NCBI GenBank assembly: GCA_017745115.1 | Contig: JAGIAA010000004.1 | Coordinates: 1-64,000 of the forward strand | Reading direction: 5' to 3' | DNA: 64,000 nucleotides | Source: Sphingobium sp. | GTDB taxonomy: Bacteria > Pseudomonadota > Alphaproteobacteria > Sphingomonadales > Sphingomonadaceae | Notes under the pieces: model-generated | The model's database searches: none | The model's input: only the letters and a program-made list of their open reading frames with translations | What the model was told of the DNA's origin: nothing | Shown: in pieces, positions 17,915-27,077 of the stretch | Numbering within the stretch: position 1 is the stretch's first letter | Layout: each line of letters starts with the position of its first letter | Translations under genes and position numbers: made by a program

Positions 17915-18832
17915 TTACGAGCCCGAACCCGAGGCTTCGATGCCCTCGACGGCCTTGCTGACCAGCACGTTCACCGCAACGCGGCGATTCTGTGCGCGGC
18001 CTTCTGGCGTGCTGTTGTCGGCCAGCGGATCCGCGGTCGCCATGCCGGTGGGGGTCAGCATGCGATAGGGCTTCCAGTGGCACTGCTGCTGCAGATAGTT
18101 GATCACCTTCGTGGCGCGCTTCTCGCTGAGCGCCTGGTTGATTTCCTCGCTACCGGTCGAATCCGTGTAGCCGACGACCAGCAGCAGGGCGTTGTTGGTG
18201 GTCTCCGCCTGCTGCGCCGCCTGGCAGAGATTATTCTTCGCCTCGGGCGACAGTTCGGCCTTGCCCGTGTCGAAGTTGACGTTCGTGGTGGCCTTGATGA
18301 GGTAATTGTCGATGTCGCCAACGCGGCCACGCAGCGCCTCGGTCGCCGCTGCATTCTTGGCGATGTCCGCATCGTTCATCGCAAAGTGCTGATCATGCTC
18401 GCCGAAGCGCTGATCGGTGCCATTGCGGATCATGGCCGCAGTCTTGTAATCGCTGTTCTTGAGATTGACCTGGTTGGCGACCAGACTGCCGTCGGACATC
18501 TGATATGTCTTGACGGTCACCGGCAGGCCGTTGAGCAGGTCGGCCGTGCCGAGCTTGGCACGGCTGCCGAAGAGGCCGCTGCTGGCCTTGATCTTGGTGG
18601 CTTCATTGACGCCGATGCTCGTCTTGTTTCCGTCGGCAGTCGTCACCTGCAGCAGATCGCCCTTGCGCGCGGTGATGATGCCCTTGACCTCGGGACCCTC
18701 CGTCCGCGAGCCAATGACGTTGATATTGTTATCGGGGGTGCTCTGCGACTGCGCGAGCACAGTGCCGGGGACAGGCAGCGTGAGCGCAGCAAGCAGGACG
18801 AAATTCCGTGCCCTTTTTGAGATGGCAGGCAT
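17915..18832 (-). CDS. OmpA-domain envelope protein with an N-terminal beta domain
   Basis: 305 residues: signal peptide to about A27; a DUF5666-like small beta domain (VKGIITARKGDLLQVTTADG..., about 45-120); a linker; and a C-terminal OmpA peptidoglycan-binding domain (NVNFDTGKAELSPEAKNNL, about 190-300) with GYTDSTGSEEINQALSEKRA and NRRVAV. No barrel precedes it, so it is probably a periplasmic or outer-membrane-associated peptidoglycan linker. The ATG at 18832 follows GAAGGAG. Confidence 0.85.
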   Translation of the reverse strand: MPAISKRARNFVLLAALTLPVPGTVLAQSQSTPDNNINVIGSRTEGPEVKGIITARKGDLLQVTTADGNKTSIGVNEATKIKASSGLFGSRAKLGTADLLNGLPVTVKTYQMSDGSLVANQVNLKNSDYKTAAMIRNGTDQRFGEHDQHFAMNDADIAKNAAATEALRGRVGDIDNYLIKATTNVNFDTGKAELSPEAKNNLCQAAQQAETTNNALLLVVGYTDSTGSEEINQALSEKRATKVINYLQQQCHWKPYRMLTPTGMATADPLADNSTPEGRAQNRRVAVNVLVSKAVEGIEASGSGS

Positions 18833-19265
18833 TTAGCTACTCCTTCAATTTAACCCACCGTCCGAGCCTTTTCAGGCCTACCTTGCTACCCGATGAACAG
18901 CCCGCAAGAGTGGATTGTTGTACCGTCAATTCGAACGCGTGGTGCGACGAACCGTTGCAGACTTTGACAGGGAGACAAGCCCGCGATGACGCAATTCGGC
19001 GCAGAATCGGGGCACAAAATAGACGAACCGTGCTCTCAGCCGGATCGTTCGCGCAACGGTGGGAACAGCGAAACGGTCCCGGGCGGCACCAGACGGAGAG
19101 GTGGGAGTACGCAACCTTCGCTGCAGCGGCTACTGCTCGCCCCCCTTATCCCCTAACCGTCCAAGCAAAACTGGATCCGCTTCACGCACTCGCCCTCGGC
19201 TGTTCGATAAGTGCAACCGGGCCTCTGCATATGCGTTTATCGAGCAGGAAATCGATAGGTGCACT
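18833..19265. other. 433-base intergenic region
   Basis: This divergent gap carries the promoter side of both the OmpA-like gene and the DksA-like gene. I find no convincing gene, RNA hairpin or known sigma-factor consensus in it. A 62-codon minus-strand frame at 18926-19114 is Arg-rich and looks spurious. Confidence 0.4.
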
Positions 19266-19529
19266 ATGGCCAACGGTTGGGCGCCCGACAGCGCAGTACA
19301 GGATCAGATAGAAGACAGCATTGCTGATGCGGTCGCGGCGGCACGCGCCCACATTCCGACAGGCCAAAGCCTCGAAGAATGCGAGGATTGCGGAGAGAAA
19401 ATTCCACGTGGCCGACGCGAGGCCCTTCCGGGCGTCCGAACATGCGTGAAGTGCCAATCTCTCCGGGACAGAAGGCCGGCCTTTTCCGCATTCAACCGCC
19501 GCGGAAGCAAGGATAGCCAACTCCGGTGA
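19266..19529 (+). CDS. short DksA/TraR-type C4 zinc-finger protein
   Basis: 87 residues. The C-terminal zinc finger is CEDCGEKIPRGRREALPG followed by CVKC, the DksA/TraR C4 signature. The N-terminal part is a short helix (MANGWAPDSAVQDQIEDSIADAVAAARAH), far smaller than the coiled coil of full DksA, so it resembles TraR or phage-type proteins that bind the RNA polymerase secondary channel. The start ATG is preceded by GATAGGTG. It stands alone between a long upstream gap and a convergent lyase gene. Confidence 0.85.
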   Translation: MANGWAPDSAVQDQIEDSIADAVAAARAHIPTGQSLEECEDCGEKIPRGRREALPGVRTCVKCQSLRDRRPAFSAFNRRGSKDSQLR

Positions 19530-19541
19530 CCTTTACCTGAC

Positions 19542-20408
19542 CTAGCCCCGCAACCGCTCGAAGCGATCGACGATCGCCTTGGCTTCAGCGACATGCATCG
19601 CTTCGATCATGCGTCCGTCATAGCGCTGGGCGCCGCCGGTATAGGCTTCGATCAGCGCACGGGCCCGCTCCACCATCTGCTCCTTGGGGGAGAAGGCGCC
19701 GTTGGTGATCGCGATATGGCTGGGGTGGATGATCGACTTGCCGTTGAAGCCCATCTGGCGGCCTTCCTCGCATTCACGCGCGAGGCCGACCTGGTCCTCG
19801 AGATGATTGTAGACGCCGTCGAAGCAGGCGATGCCGGCGGAGCGGGCCGCGAGCACGATCGACTGGAGTGCGAAGGAAATGGCCGAGCGCGGCGCGTCGG
19901 GGGGCACGTGCAGGCCACGCCGCAGATCATTGGTGCCGGCAAGCAGTGCCGATACGCCGGGCTCGCGGGCGATCCGCTGCGCGTTCACGATCCCGGCCGG
20001 GCTTTCGATCATCGGGATGACCGGCAGCTTGGTGACCAGATGGGCGTCGTGCGCCTGGCGCGCATCGATGACCTTGGGCACGATGACATAGTCGGGATCG
20101 GCGGCCCGCACAGCCACCATGTCCGGACCATGTTCGGGGCGATCCTCGGCGTTGATGCGGATCGCGACCGGCTTGCCGTTGAACCCGGCGCGCACCGCCT
20201 CGATCGCCGCCGCTCGCGCTGAATCCCGGTCTGCCGCAACCACGCTGTCCTCAAGGTCGAGGATCACGAAATCGCAGTCGAGTTCGCGCGCCTTCTCGAT
20301 CGCGCGCGCCCGCGAGGCCGGCACGAACAGCATGGTACGCACCAGCTGCAGCGGCAGGCGGTCGCGGCCGCTTTCGGCCCTCGGTTTGGCAAAAAATGGT
20401 CTGGCCAT
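19542..20408 (-). CDS. CitE-like / HpcH-HpaI family CoA-ester lyase
   Basis: 288 residues with the TIM-barrel blocks of citrate-lyase beta and malyl-CoA lyases: RTMLFVPASRARAIEKA (CoA side), FVILDLEDSVV with the metal Asp/Glu, VAIRINAEDRPEHGPD, IPMIESPAGIVNA and GFNGKSIIHPSH. It probably cleaves or forms a beta-hydroxyacyl-CoA such as malyl-CoA or citramalyl-CoA. No alpha or gamma citrate-lyase genes are nearby, so true citrate lyase is unlikely. ATG 20408 follows GGGAGGGAC. Confidence 0.85.
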   Translation of the reverse strand: MARPFFAKPRAESGRDRLPLQLVRTMLFVPASRARAIEKARELDCDFVILDLEDSVVAADRDSARAAAIEAVRAGFNGKPVAIRINAEDRPEHGPDMVAVRAADPDYVIVPKVIDARQAHDAHLVTKLPVIPMIESPAGIVNAQRIAREPGVSALLAGTNDLRRGLHVPPDAPRSAISFALQSIVLAARSAGIACFDGVYNHLEDQVGLARECEEGRQMGFNGKSIIHPSHIAITNGAFSPKEQMVERARALIEAYTGGAQRYDGRMIEAMHVAEAKAIVDRFERLRG

Positions 20409-20523
20409 GGGTCGTCCCTCCCCTGTTACCACCGCGCCGATTCCGCTTTGACCCCAAGAACCGGCACGGCATAATGTTCCCCGGCGCGAGTGTAGCGTCA
20501 AAGGCAGGGGGAGGCCACCGGCT

Positions 20524-21489
20524 ATGGAACTGTTCACCTTCGCGGTTTTTGCGGTCGTGCTCGTCATTTTCTATCTGTTCGCGAGCGTGAAGATCGTGCG
20601 CCAGGGCTATCGCTACACGATCGAGCGCTTCGGCCAGTTCACGCAGGTCGCGGAGCCCGGCTTCAACCTCTATCCCGCCTTCATCTATCGCGTCGGCCGC
20701 CGCATCAACATGATGGAGCAGGTCATCGACGTGCCGAGCCAGGAGATCATCACCAAGGACAATGCCATGGTGTCGGTCGATGGCGTCGTCTTCTTCCAGG
20801 TGCTCGATGCCGCCAAGGCCGCCTATGAGGTCAGCAATCTCGGTGTCGCCCTGCTGCAGCTCTCGACCACCAACCTGCGCACCGTGATGGGCTCGATGGA
20901 CCTCGACGAGACCCTGTCGAAGCGCGACGAGATCAATGCGCGGCTGCTGTCCGTCGTCGATCACGCGACCAACAGCTGGGGCGTCAAGATCACGCGCGTC
21001 GAGATCAAGGATATCCGGCCGCCACAGGATATCGTCAATTCCATGGCCCGGCAGATGAAAGCCGAGCGCGAGAAGCGCGCCAACATTCTCGAAGCCGAGG
21101 GTCTCAAGAGCGCCGCCGTGCTAAAGGCGGAGGGCGAGAAAGCGGCCCAGATCCTCGAGGCCGAGGGCCGCCGCGAAGCCGCCTTCCGCGACGCCGAGGC
21201 CCGTGAACGCGGCGCCGAAGCCGAGGCGAAGGCGACGACCCTGGTCAGCGACGCCATCTCCGGAGGCAATGCGCAGGCGATCAACTATTTCATCGCCCAG
21301 AAATATGTCGAGGCGGTGGGCCAGTTCGCGTCGTCGCCCAATGCCAAGACCATCCTGTTCCCTGTCGAGGCGACACAGCTCATCGGGACCTTGGGCGGCA
21401 TCGGCCAGTTGGCCAAGGAAGCGCTGGGTGAGGTCACGGTGCCCAAGGCATCGCCGACGTTGCCGAGGACGAAAGCATCGGACGCATGA
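20524..21489 (+). CDS. SPFH/stomatin-like membrane protein (QmcA type)
   Basis: 321 residues. One N-terminal membrane helix (3-22) is followed by the SPFH domain (QGYRYTIERFGQF...NMMEQVIDVPSQEIITKDNAMVSVD) and a long Glu/Ala-rich coiled coil (about 178-235). These proteins assemble large membrane-anchored rings. It is cotranscribed with the NfeD-type gene, whose start codon overlaps its stop, the usual pair. Confidence 0.92.
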   Translation: MELFTFAVFAVVLVIFYLFASVKIVRQGYRYTIERFGQFTQVAEPGFNLYPAFIYRVGRRINMMEQVIDVPSQEIITKDNAMVSVDGVVFFQVLDAAKAAYEVSNLGVALLQLSTTNLRTVMGSMDLDETLSKRDEINARLLSVVDHATNSWGVKITRVEIKDIRPPQDIVNSMARQMKAEREKRANILEAEGLKSAAVLKAEGEKAAQILEAEGRREAAFRDAEARERGAEAEAKATTLVSDAISGGNAQAINYFIAQKYVEAVGQFASSPNAKTILFPVEATQLIGTLGGIGQLAKEALGEVTVPKASPTLPRTKASDA

Positions 21490-21941
21490 TCCAGACGTTC
21501 ATCCAAAGCACGAGCCCAGCCCTGCTTTGGGGCACGCTGGCGCTGATCTTGGCAGCCGCCGAGCTCGTCGTGCCTGGTGTCTTCCTGATCTTCCTGGCCA
21601 TCGCCGCCGCCGTCACGGCGATCGTCGAACTGTTCATTCCGATGGGTGGCGCTTTTCAGCTGCTCGTTTTCGCGGTGCTGAGCGCCCTGTCCGTCAGCGC
21701 CGGCCGGCTCTGGTATCTCGCCCGGCCGGCAACGTCCGTGGATCCGCTGCTCAGCGACAAGGCGGCGCGGCTGATCGGACGGTCCGTCACCGTCTCGGAA
21801 GCCATCGTCCACGGCGAGGGCCGCGTGAGGGTCGACGACAGCAGTTGGCGCGTAACGGGACCCGATGCGCCCATCGGCACGCGGCTGACGGTCGTCGAGG
21901 TCGACGGTGCAACTCTGGTCCTGAGCTGGCCGGCGGCCTAG
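21486..21941 (+). CDS. NfeD-family membrane protein
   Basis: 151 residues: about three membrane segments at residues 14-75, then a short cytoplasmic or periplasmic OB-fold domain (LIGRSVTVSEAIVHGEGRV...W.V.GPDAPIGTRLTVVEVDGATLVL). It overlaps the SPFH gene by four bases (ATGA), so the two are translationally coupled and probably act together. Confidence 0.9.
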   Translation: MIQTFIQSTSPALLWGTLALILAAAELVVPGVFLIFLAIAAAVTAIVELFIPMGGAFQLLVFAVLSALSVSAGRLWYLARPATSVDPLLSDKAARLIGRSVTVSEAIVHGEGRVRVDDSSWRVTGPDAPIGTRLTVVEVDGATLVLSWPAA

Positions 21942-21955
21942 AGGTCGTCGAGTTC

Positions 21956-22046
21956 GTCATTGCGAGCGACGAAGTCGCGCGGCAATCCAGGCCTGTGCTG
22001 AACGCCCTGTATTGCTTCGCCTGGCGTCCACCAGGCTCGCAATGAC
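21956..22046. repeat. palindromic repeat, GTCATTGCGAGC family
   Basis: GTCATTGCGAGCGACGAAGT on the left and GGCTCGCAATGAC on the right are inverted copies about 90 bases apart, between the convergent NfeD and polysaccharide-cluster genes. A second copy is at 49417-49495. Confidence 0.85.
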
Positions 22047-22070
22047 GATTCAGGACTGCCGGATCCGCCT

Positions 22071-23819
22071 CTAGGGCTGAATCACTTTTCCGCAGCCGAT
22101 CTGGGCGAGATAGTCGCGCCGGGCCTGCACATATTCGCTGCCCTGGAACACCGGCGAAACCTGATGCACGCCGAGCGGCCAGAACAGGTTGCGGTCGGCA
22201 ATTGCAACCCGACGCGTCGCACAGAGCTTGTCGATCTGATCGTAGCTCAACATCTGCAGGGCCATGACGGCGGGATGGCCGAGCCGCCCTTCGTTGAAGC
22301 GCACCAGGTCGGTCATGTAGTAACCGCCGCGAATGTCGACGAGGACGACGTCGGCCTTGGCCGCGCGGATCGCCGCCATGCTCCGCGCATAGCCGCGCAC
22401 GTAGCGTTCGGTGTCAAAAAGGAGCCAAACCGCGGCAATAAGCGACACGATCGTGGCAAAAGCGAGCAACTGGCCCGCTTTTCGGTCTCCGGGACGCACG
22501 ACGGCGGTCCAGCCGAAACCGGCCAGCAGCGCCAGCGCGCCGATGCCGCCATGCATGTAGCGGAAGCCCCAGCCATAGCCCTGGTACAGCGCGAAACCCA
22601 TGCCCGCCCCCGCTACCAGCAGCAGCGGCAGGACGATGCTGGGCTCCTTGAACACACGGCGCCAGCTAGGAGCAAGAACCGCCAGCAAAGCGAGCGGTAA
22701 CAACATGATATTGTTCCACGAAATCAACCGCGCGTTGTTGAGGCCCGGCTGCCAAGTGTCCAGCCGCCCGAACAGGCTCTCGATCTTGTCCAATATGCCG
22801 TTCGTCCGATGCGCGTCCGTCAGCGGCGCCGGCCCGACTTCGTGCACAAGGAGCATCGGCCACAGCCGCGCCCAAACCACCATCATCGCAAGGCAGACGG
22901 CTCCATGAAACAGCGCCGCCCGCCAGTTCCGGCTCGCCAGCAACCAGAGAATGAACGGTCCCATGAAAAGCAGCGGAAAATGCCACTGATGCAGCCCCGC
23001 AGCGAGCAATGCGACGATCGCCGCCAGCCCATGACCGAGCTTGCCCCCACGCAGCACCAGCATCAGCCAGATCATGTCGAACGCGAAATGACTGGTCATC
23101 GCATATGGCGTCATCGCGGTCGCGATGAGCTGAACCGACGAGAACGCCATGACCATGACGACCGCCTGCGCGTCCGGACGGTTGGGCAGCAGCTGACGGG
23201 CAATTTGCCAGAGCGCGAGCAGGCCGACACCCAGCGTGACGGGCGCCGCGATTGCCGCATCTCCAAAGCGAACGAAGAGCGCGCGGATTGCGGCATGAAC
23301 GGGGAGATAAATCGCTGTCCAGTGCGTGTCCGCGCCATAGGGGCTGTAGAATTCCGGCTGAAGCGCGCGCTTGTAGTCGAGCCAGTCGGGCGGGATCGGC
23401 CAGCCGATGCGGCCCTGCGACAGATAGCCGCCGGCCATTTCCACCATCAGTTCATCGCGTGATGGGCTATAACCGTGAAAGATGAGGTCGCGCCCAATCC
23501 GGGCTGCCAGCACGACCGCAACGATGCCGAGCAGAATAAAGAATGCCCGTCCGCCCCCGGATCTTCGCGTGCCCCCAGAATTTTTTAGATTCCAGGCCCA
23601 AATCGCCATCAGAATGAGTGCGACGGCGTAACCGTCGAGCACCCACATATCCTGCCGCGCGAAGAAATAGGGCGCGAGCGCGCGATAGGCCTTCCCGGCG
23701 ATATGCCAAAGCCATGTCGCGTAGCTCAAGCCGCCGATGAGTGCGGCGCCCAAAAGCAAAGCGAGCGCCAGCAGGCGCGGCCGCGTCTGCGCTCGTGCGC
23801 GTTCAAACGATGGGGACAT
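22071..23819 (-). CDS. multi-pass membrane protein of a polysaccharide cluster (glycosyltransferase-like)
   Basis: 582 residues with about twelve hydrophobic segments. An acidic loop after the second or third helix (SPSRDELMVEMAGGYLSQGR) is placed like the catalytic loop of GT-C lipid-linked sugar transferases, and a soluble C-terminal part (about 480-582) carries a V-D-I-R-G-G-Y-Y motif. I infer a polyprenyl-sugar-dependent transferase. The start ATG lies inside the 3' end of the FkbM gene (17-base overlap). Last gene of the cluster. Confidence 0.72.
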   Translation of the reverse strand: MSPSFERARAQTRPRLLALALLLGAALIGGLSYATWLWHIAGKAYRALAPYFFARQDMWVLDGYAVALILMAIWAWNLKNSGGTRRSGGGRAFFILLGIVAVVLAARIGRDLIFHGYSPSRDELMVEMAGGYLSQGRIGWPIPPDWLDYKRALQPEFYSPYGADTHWTAIYLPVHAAIRALFVRFGDAAIAAPVTLGVGLLALWQIARQLLPNRPDAQAVVMVMAFSSVQLIATAMTPYAMTSHFAFDMIWLMLVLRGGKLGHGLAAIVALLAAGLHQWHFPLLFMGPFILWLLASRNWRAALFHGAVCLAMMVVWARLWPMLLVHEVGPAPLTDAHRTNGILDKIESLFGRLDTWQPGLNNARLISWNNIMLLPLALLAVLAPSWRRVFKEPSIVLPLLLVAGAGMGFALYQGYGWGFRYMHGGIGALALLAGFGWTAVVRPGDRKAGQLLAFATIVSLIAAVWLLFDTERYVRGYARSMAAIRAAKADVVLVDIRGGYYMTDLVRFNEGRLGHPAVMALQMLSYDQIDKLCATRRVAIADRNLFWPLGVHQVSPVFQGSEYVQARRDYLAQIGCGKVIQP

Positions 23820-24573
23820 TGCCGTCAGATGCCAGGTCCGCGCGCAGGAAGAGCCCATCCATCTCCACCAGGAGCGGGAAGTGGCCCTTGTTATTGGCAA
23901 AAAGAGCATTGGGCACGAAGCCGGCGGCTTCCAAGCTCGCGATCATCTCGCGCCAGTCGGTTGCACCTTCGTAAAGCGGGCGCACCGCGAGTTCGCTTTG
24001 AATGCCGACCATCTGTTCGAGAGCACCACCCGCACCGGCGACAACGGCAGCATCATGGCCCTGCGTATCCATTTTGAGCAGGATCGCACGCGCGTCACGT
24101 GCCCCCGCAAGCTCGGGGAGCAAGGTCTCGAGCCGCGCGCAGGGAATATGCGCGGTCCGCGTCACCTTGTTACGACTGGCAAAGATCGGTTCGAGATTGG
24201 TGCCCGGCTTTTGGATCGAACTGAACTGATCGGCGGCCATGATGTTGAACTCGACCTGTCCGTCGGCATCGCTCAGCGCGAGGTTATGAACATGCCAATG
24301 CGAGTCTCCCCGCGCCGTCCGTTCGAGTTTCACGAAGACATCGGGATTGGGCTCGAAACTCAGGATCGTGCCCCGGTAGCCGACATCCTTGCGCAGCTGG
24401 CGTGCATATTGGCCGGCATTGGCGCCCACATCGATGACGCAGTCGATGCCGAAATGGCCAATGAAACGCCGCAATGCGACGATCTCGCCATATTGGTGCT
24501 GACGGCCGACGAGACCCAGGCGCGTGGCGAGCCAGCGATCGCGCAATTCACGGCGATAACGACCGATACTCAC
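23803..24573 (-). CDS. FkbM-family SAM-dependent methyltransferase
   Basis: 256 residues. Motifs CVIDVGANAGQYARQLR (SAM loop), ILSFEPNPDVF, and LLKMDTQGHDAAVVAGA are diagnostic of FkbM methyltransferases, which often O-methylate sugars of surface glycans. The GTG start at 24573 overlaps the preceding glycosyltransferase stop by four bases (GTGA), so it is coupled to it. Confidence 0.9.
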   Translation of the reverse strand: MSIGRYRRELRDRWLATRLGLVGRQHQYGEIVALRRFIGHFGIDCVIDVGANAGQYARQLRKDVGYRGTILSFEPNPDVFVKLERTARGDSHWHVHNLALSDADGQVEFNIMAADQFSSIQKPGTNLEPIFASRNKVTRTAHIPCARLETLLPELAGARDARAILLKMDTQGHDAAVVAGAGGALEQMVGIQSELAVRPLYEGATDWREMIASLEAAGFVPNALFANNKGHFPLLVEMDGLFLRADLASDGNVPIV

Positions 24574-25742
24574 GCGCGTGCCTTTCGGGCAGCGAAGTGC
24601 GAAAGCGCTGCCTCGTAGGCGCGTTCGGTTCCCGCAGCAGCCTGGTCCCAACCTCCGAGACGGGCGTCGAGCGTCTTCGCAGCCTTGGCGAGTTTCAAAC
24701 GTAGGGTCGCATCGTCAATTAGCGGGCTCAATGCATTTGCGAGCGCGGCACTATCCCCCACGGGGAATTGCGCAACCTCGCCCGCGCCCAGCTCGCCGAA
24801 CATGCCTGCATCGCTCGTCACCATGGCGGCGCCATAGCTGAGCGCGGACAGGAAGGCACCGCTGGAATCGATCGCACGGTAAGGAAATGCAATGATGTCG
24901 GCGCGGCTGAGGTGCGCGTCCAGCCGACTTTCCGGCAGAAAACCGAGATCCGTGATGAGGCGATGGGCAAAGCCGGCGCCGCGGATGCGGCCGAAAAGAG
25001 CCTCAACAAGCATGAAGGGCTTTCCGGCGATGGCCAACTCGAAATTATGACCGTCTTTCCATAGGTTAATGGCAGCATCGACCAGCAGATCGAGGCCCTT
25101 GTAGGGCCGAATCGTCCCGAAAAAGAGAATTCGCGGCACATTTTGCGTTTTCGCCGGCACGAGAGCGAGGTCGTCCGGCGTCGCAACCGCCAATTTCATG
25201 GGCGGATGCGGCACCAGATGCACGCGATCCGTGTCGACCCCCTGCCCCTCTAGCGCGACGCGGGTCGCTTCGCCATGGACGATGAGCGCGTCGAAACGCG
25301 GCAGCAGCCCGATATAGCCCCGGCCCTGGACGGCGGCGGTGGCGTCGCCATGGAAAGCCTGGGCGTTGTGGACGGTATGGACGAGCGCCGCGCGACGCCA
25401 GAGGCGGCTGAGCAGCCTGGCATCGGCCCAAGCGAACGGGAGCCACTGCGCATGCACCACATCGCCGTCGAGCGCGCTGAGCGGCCCGGCGATGGCGTCG
25501 AGACTATATTCGCAAGCCTTGACGGCCTTGCCGAGCAGCCCGTCGCCCAACAGCGTCCGCGCGCCCTCGCCGAAACCGAAAAAGCGCGGAACATAAGCAT
25601 AGCCGTGCGGCATGATCGCGTCGGTTGCACGCATCGGACGGCCCAGAAGGCGCACATCATGACCGCGCTGCGCCAATGCCGCGCACAGACTGTCGTCATA
25701 GCGCCCGGTGAAGAGCGACGGATCGAGCATCGCCACCTTCAT
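24570..25742 (-). CDS. family-1-type glycosyltransferase (GT-B fold)
   Basis: 390 residues. The C-terminal Rossmann half has ILFFGTIRPYKGLDLLVDA, the LGFLPESRLDAHLSRADIIAFPYR block, and the E-containing SSGAFLSALSYGAAMVTSDAG, as in GT4-like retaining transferases. The N-terminal half has HAQWLPFAWADAR and VHTVHNAQAF. It would add a hexose to a lipid-linked glycan. It overlaps both neighbours by four bases. Confidence 0.88.
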   Translation of the reverse strand: MKVAMLDPSLFTGRYDDSLCAALAQRGHDVRLLGRPMRATDAIMPHGYAYVPRFFGFGEGARTLLGDGLLGKAVKACEYSLDAIAGPLSALDGDVVHAQWLPFAWADARLLSRLWRRAALVHTVHNAQAFHGDATAAVQGRGYIGLLPRFDALIVHGEATRVALEGQGVDTDRVHLVPHPPMKLAVATPDDLALVPAKTQNVPRILFFGTIRPYKGLDLLVDAAINLWKDGHNFELAIAGKPFMLVEALFGRIRGAGFAHRLITDLGFLPESRLDAHLSRADIIAFPYRAIDSSGAFLSALSYGAAMVTSDAGMFGELGAGEVAQFPVGDSAALANALSPLIDDATLRLKLAKAAKTLDARLGGWDQAAAGTERAYEAALSHFAARKARA

Positions 25743-27076
25743 GCGGGCGCGACTTTTCCAAGCCTGGAGAGCATGCGGCCATGAACCGCCGCTATCACGA
25801 CATGGACCAGCGCGTAGCTCATGGCGAAGCGCAAAGCGAAAGGCGCGTCGACAACCGAGCCAAGCCAGCCGGCCACCGGTACACTGATCAGGCTGCCGCA
25901 CAAGAATGCGAGGGACGGCGCAACAAGTGCAGCAAAGCGCCCCAGGCCATTCTGCAGATAGACCGAAACGCAGATCAGCGAGAGCCCGACGAGCAGCACA
26001 AGAATGACTGCAAGTTCAGTGTGATCGAGCATGATCCTCTTGTCGAACATCACCGACGACACGACCGGACCGACCGCGAGCAGGAACAGGCCGAGCGCCA
26101 GAGCGGTGCAAACCGACAACGCGAGGCAACGGCGCAACTGCGAGCGGAAGTTCGTCATCTCGCCCGCGTGAAAATGCCGCGTCAGGTCGGGCAGCATCGT
26201 TTCCACAAGCGCGCGAACCAGCGCCGACAGCGCCCGCGACATCTTGAAGACGAAGTCGAAAAGCAACAACGGGCGCGGATCCTGTGTTGCCGCAACGATG
26301 GTGAAATATGGCGCGTTGTATGCCGCGATATCCGAGAGGGTAAGCGCGCCCGTCCGCCCGATATCGCCAAGATAATTGGTACGGACATGACCCCAGCCCC
26401 TGCCGAACGACAGCCAGTGCCCAGCGGGCATGGCGAGCTCTCGCTGCACGGTGCCGAGGCCGAGCAGAACGACCATGACTGTCAGTGCAAGCTGCAACAG
26501 GACGGAGATGAGGATCGGGAAGCCGATCAGCGCCGCAAGCAGCAAGGCAAGGCTGGCCACGCGCCGCACGAAATCGAGCGCCTCCCACCAGAGATTATGA
26601 TCGAGCGCGGCCAACGCGCGGCGGGCGAGAAGCGTCACCAGGTTGAGCGCGGCGGTGGCGTAGAAGGCCAGGAACAATGCGGGATGCGCAGTCCGGATGC
26701 CACCGGCCAGCAGGCCAGCCATAATGAGGACCGCGCCCAGTGCCACGATGCCGAGCATGAAGAGCAGCAGCACGCCCAGCTCTTCGCTGCGGAACTCGGC
26801 ATCGGCAGCCAACCTCGCGCGGCGCATGCGGCTGTAGATCACGGTCGAAAAGCCGAGTTCCGCAGAGATGGTGAAGTTGGCGAAGGCGACGAGCAGCAAG
26901 AAAGTGCGGAACTCGTTGAAAGGGAGCAACCGTACGAACACGAAAGTGACGGCGAAGCCCCAGATCATGGCGAGGCCGACATTGGCGAGCTTGGCGAGGC
27001 CCAGCAGGCTGCGGCGCCGCTCCAGCCGCGCGGCCAGTGCCAGCAATCCGCCGCCCTGCCCCACCCCGGGCCCCAT
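25739..27076 (-). CDS. polysaccharide flippase / O-antigen-translocase-like membrane protein
   Basis: 445 residues with about twelve transmembrane helices and a cytoplasmic N-terminus. The pattern (LAKLANVGLAMIWGFAVTFVFVRLLPFNEF, SRALSALVRALVETMLPDLTRHF) resembles Wzx-like MOP-superfamily flippases that move undecaprenyl-linked repeat units. The ATG lies one base after the methyltransferase stop, and the 3' end overlaps the glycosyltransferase start (ATGA). Confidence 0.82.
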   Translation of the reverse strand: MGPGVGQGGGLLALAARLERRRSLLGLAKLANVGLAMIWGFAVTFVFVRLLPFNEFRTFLLLVAFANFTISAELGFSTVIYSRMRRARLAADAEFRSEELGVLLLFMLGIVALGAVLIMAGLLAGGIRTAHPALFLAFYATAALNLVTLLARRALAALDHNLWWEALDFVRRVASLALLLAALIGFPILISVLLQLALTVMVVLLGLGTVQRELAMPAGHWLSFGRGWGHVRTNYLGDIGRTGALTLSDIAAYNAPYFTIVAATQDPRPLLLFDFVFKMSRALSALVRALVETMLPDLTRHFHAGEMTNFRSQLRRCLALSVCTALALGLFLLAVGPVVSSVMFDKRIMLDHTELAVILVLLVGLSLICVSVYLQNGLGRFAALVAPSLAFLCGSLISVPVAGWLGSVVDAPFALRFAMSYALVHVVIAAVHGRMLSRLGKVAPA

Positions 27077-27077
27077 G

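Noticed and set aside
18926..19114. 62-codon minus-strand frame in the gap upstream of the OmpA-like gene
   Set aside because: Arg-rich, no ribosome site, no domain; treated as a chance frame.
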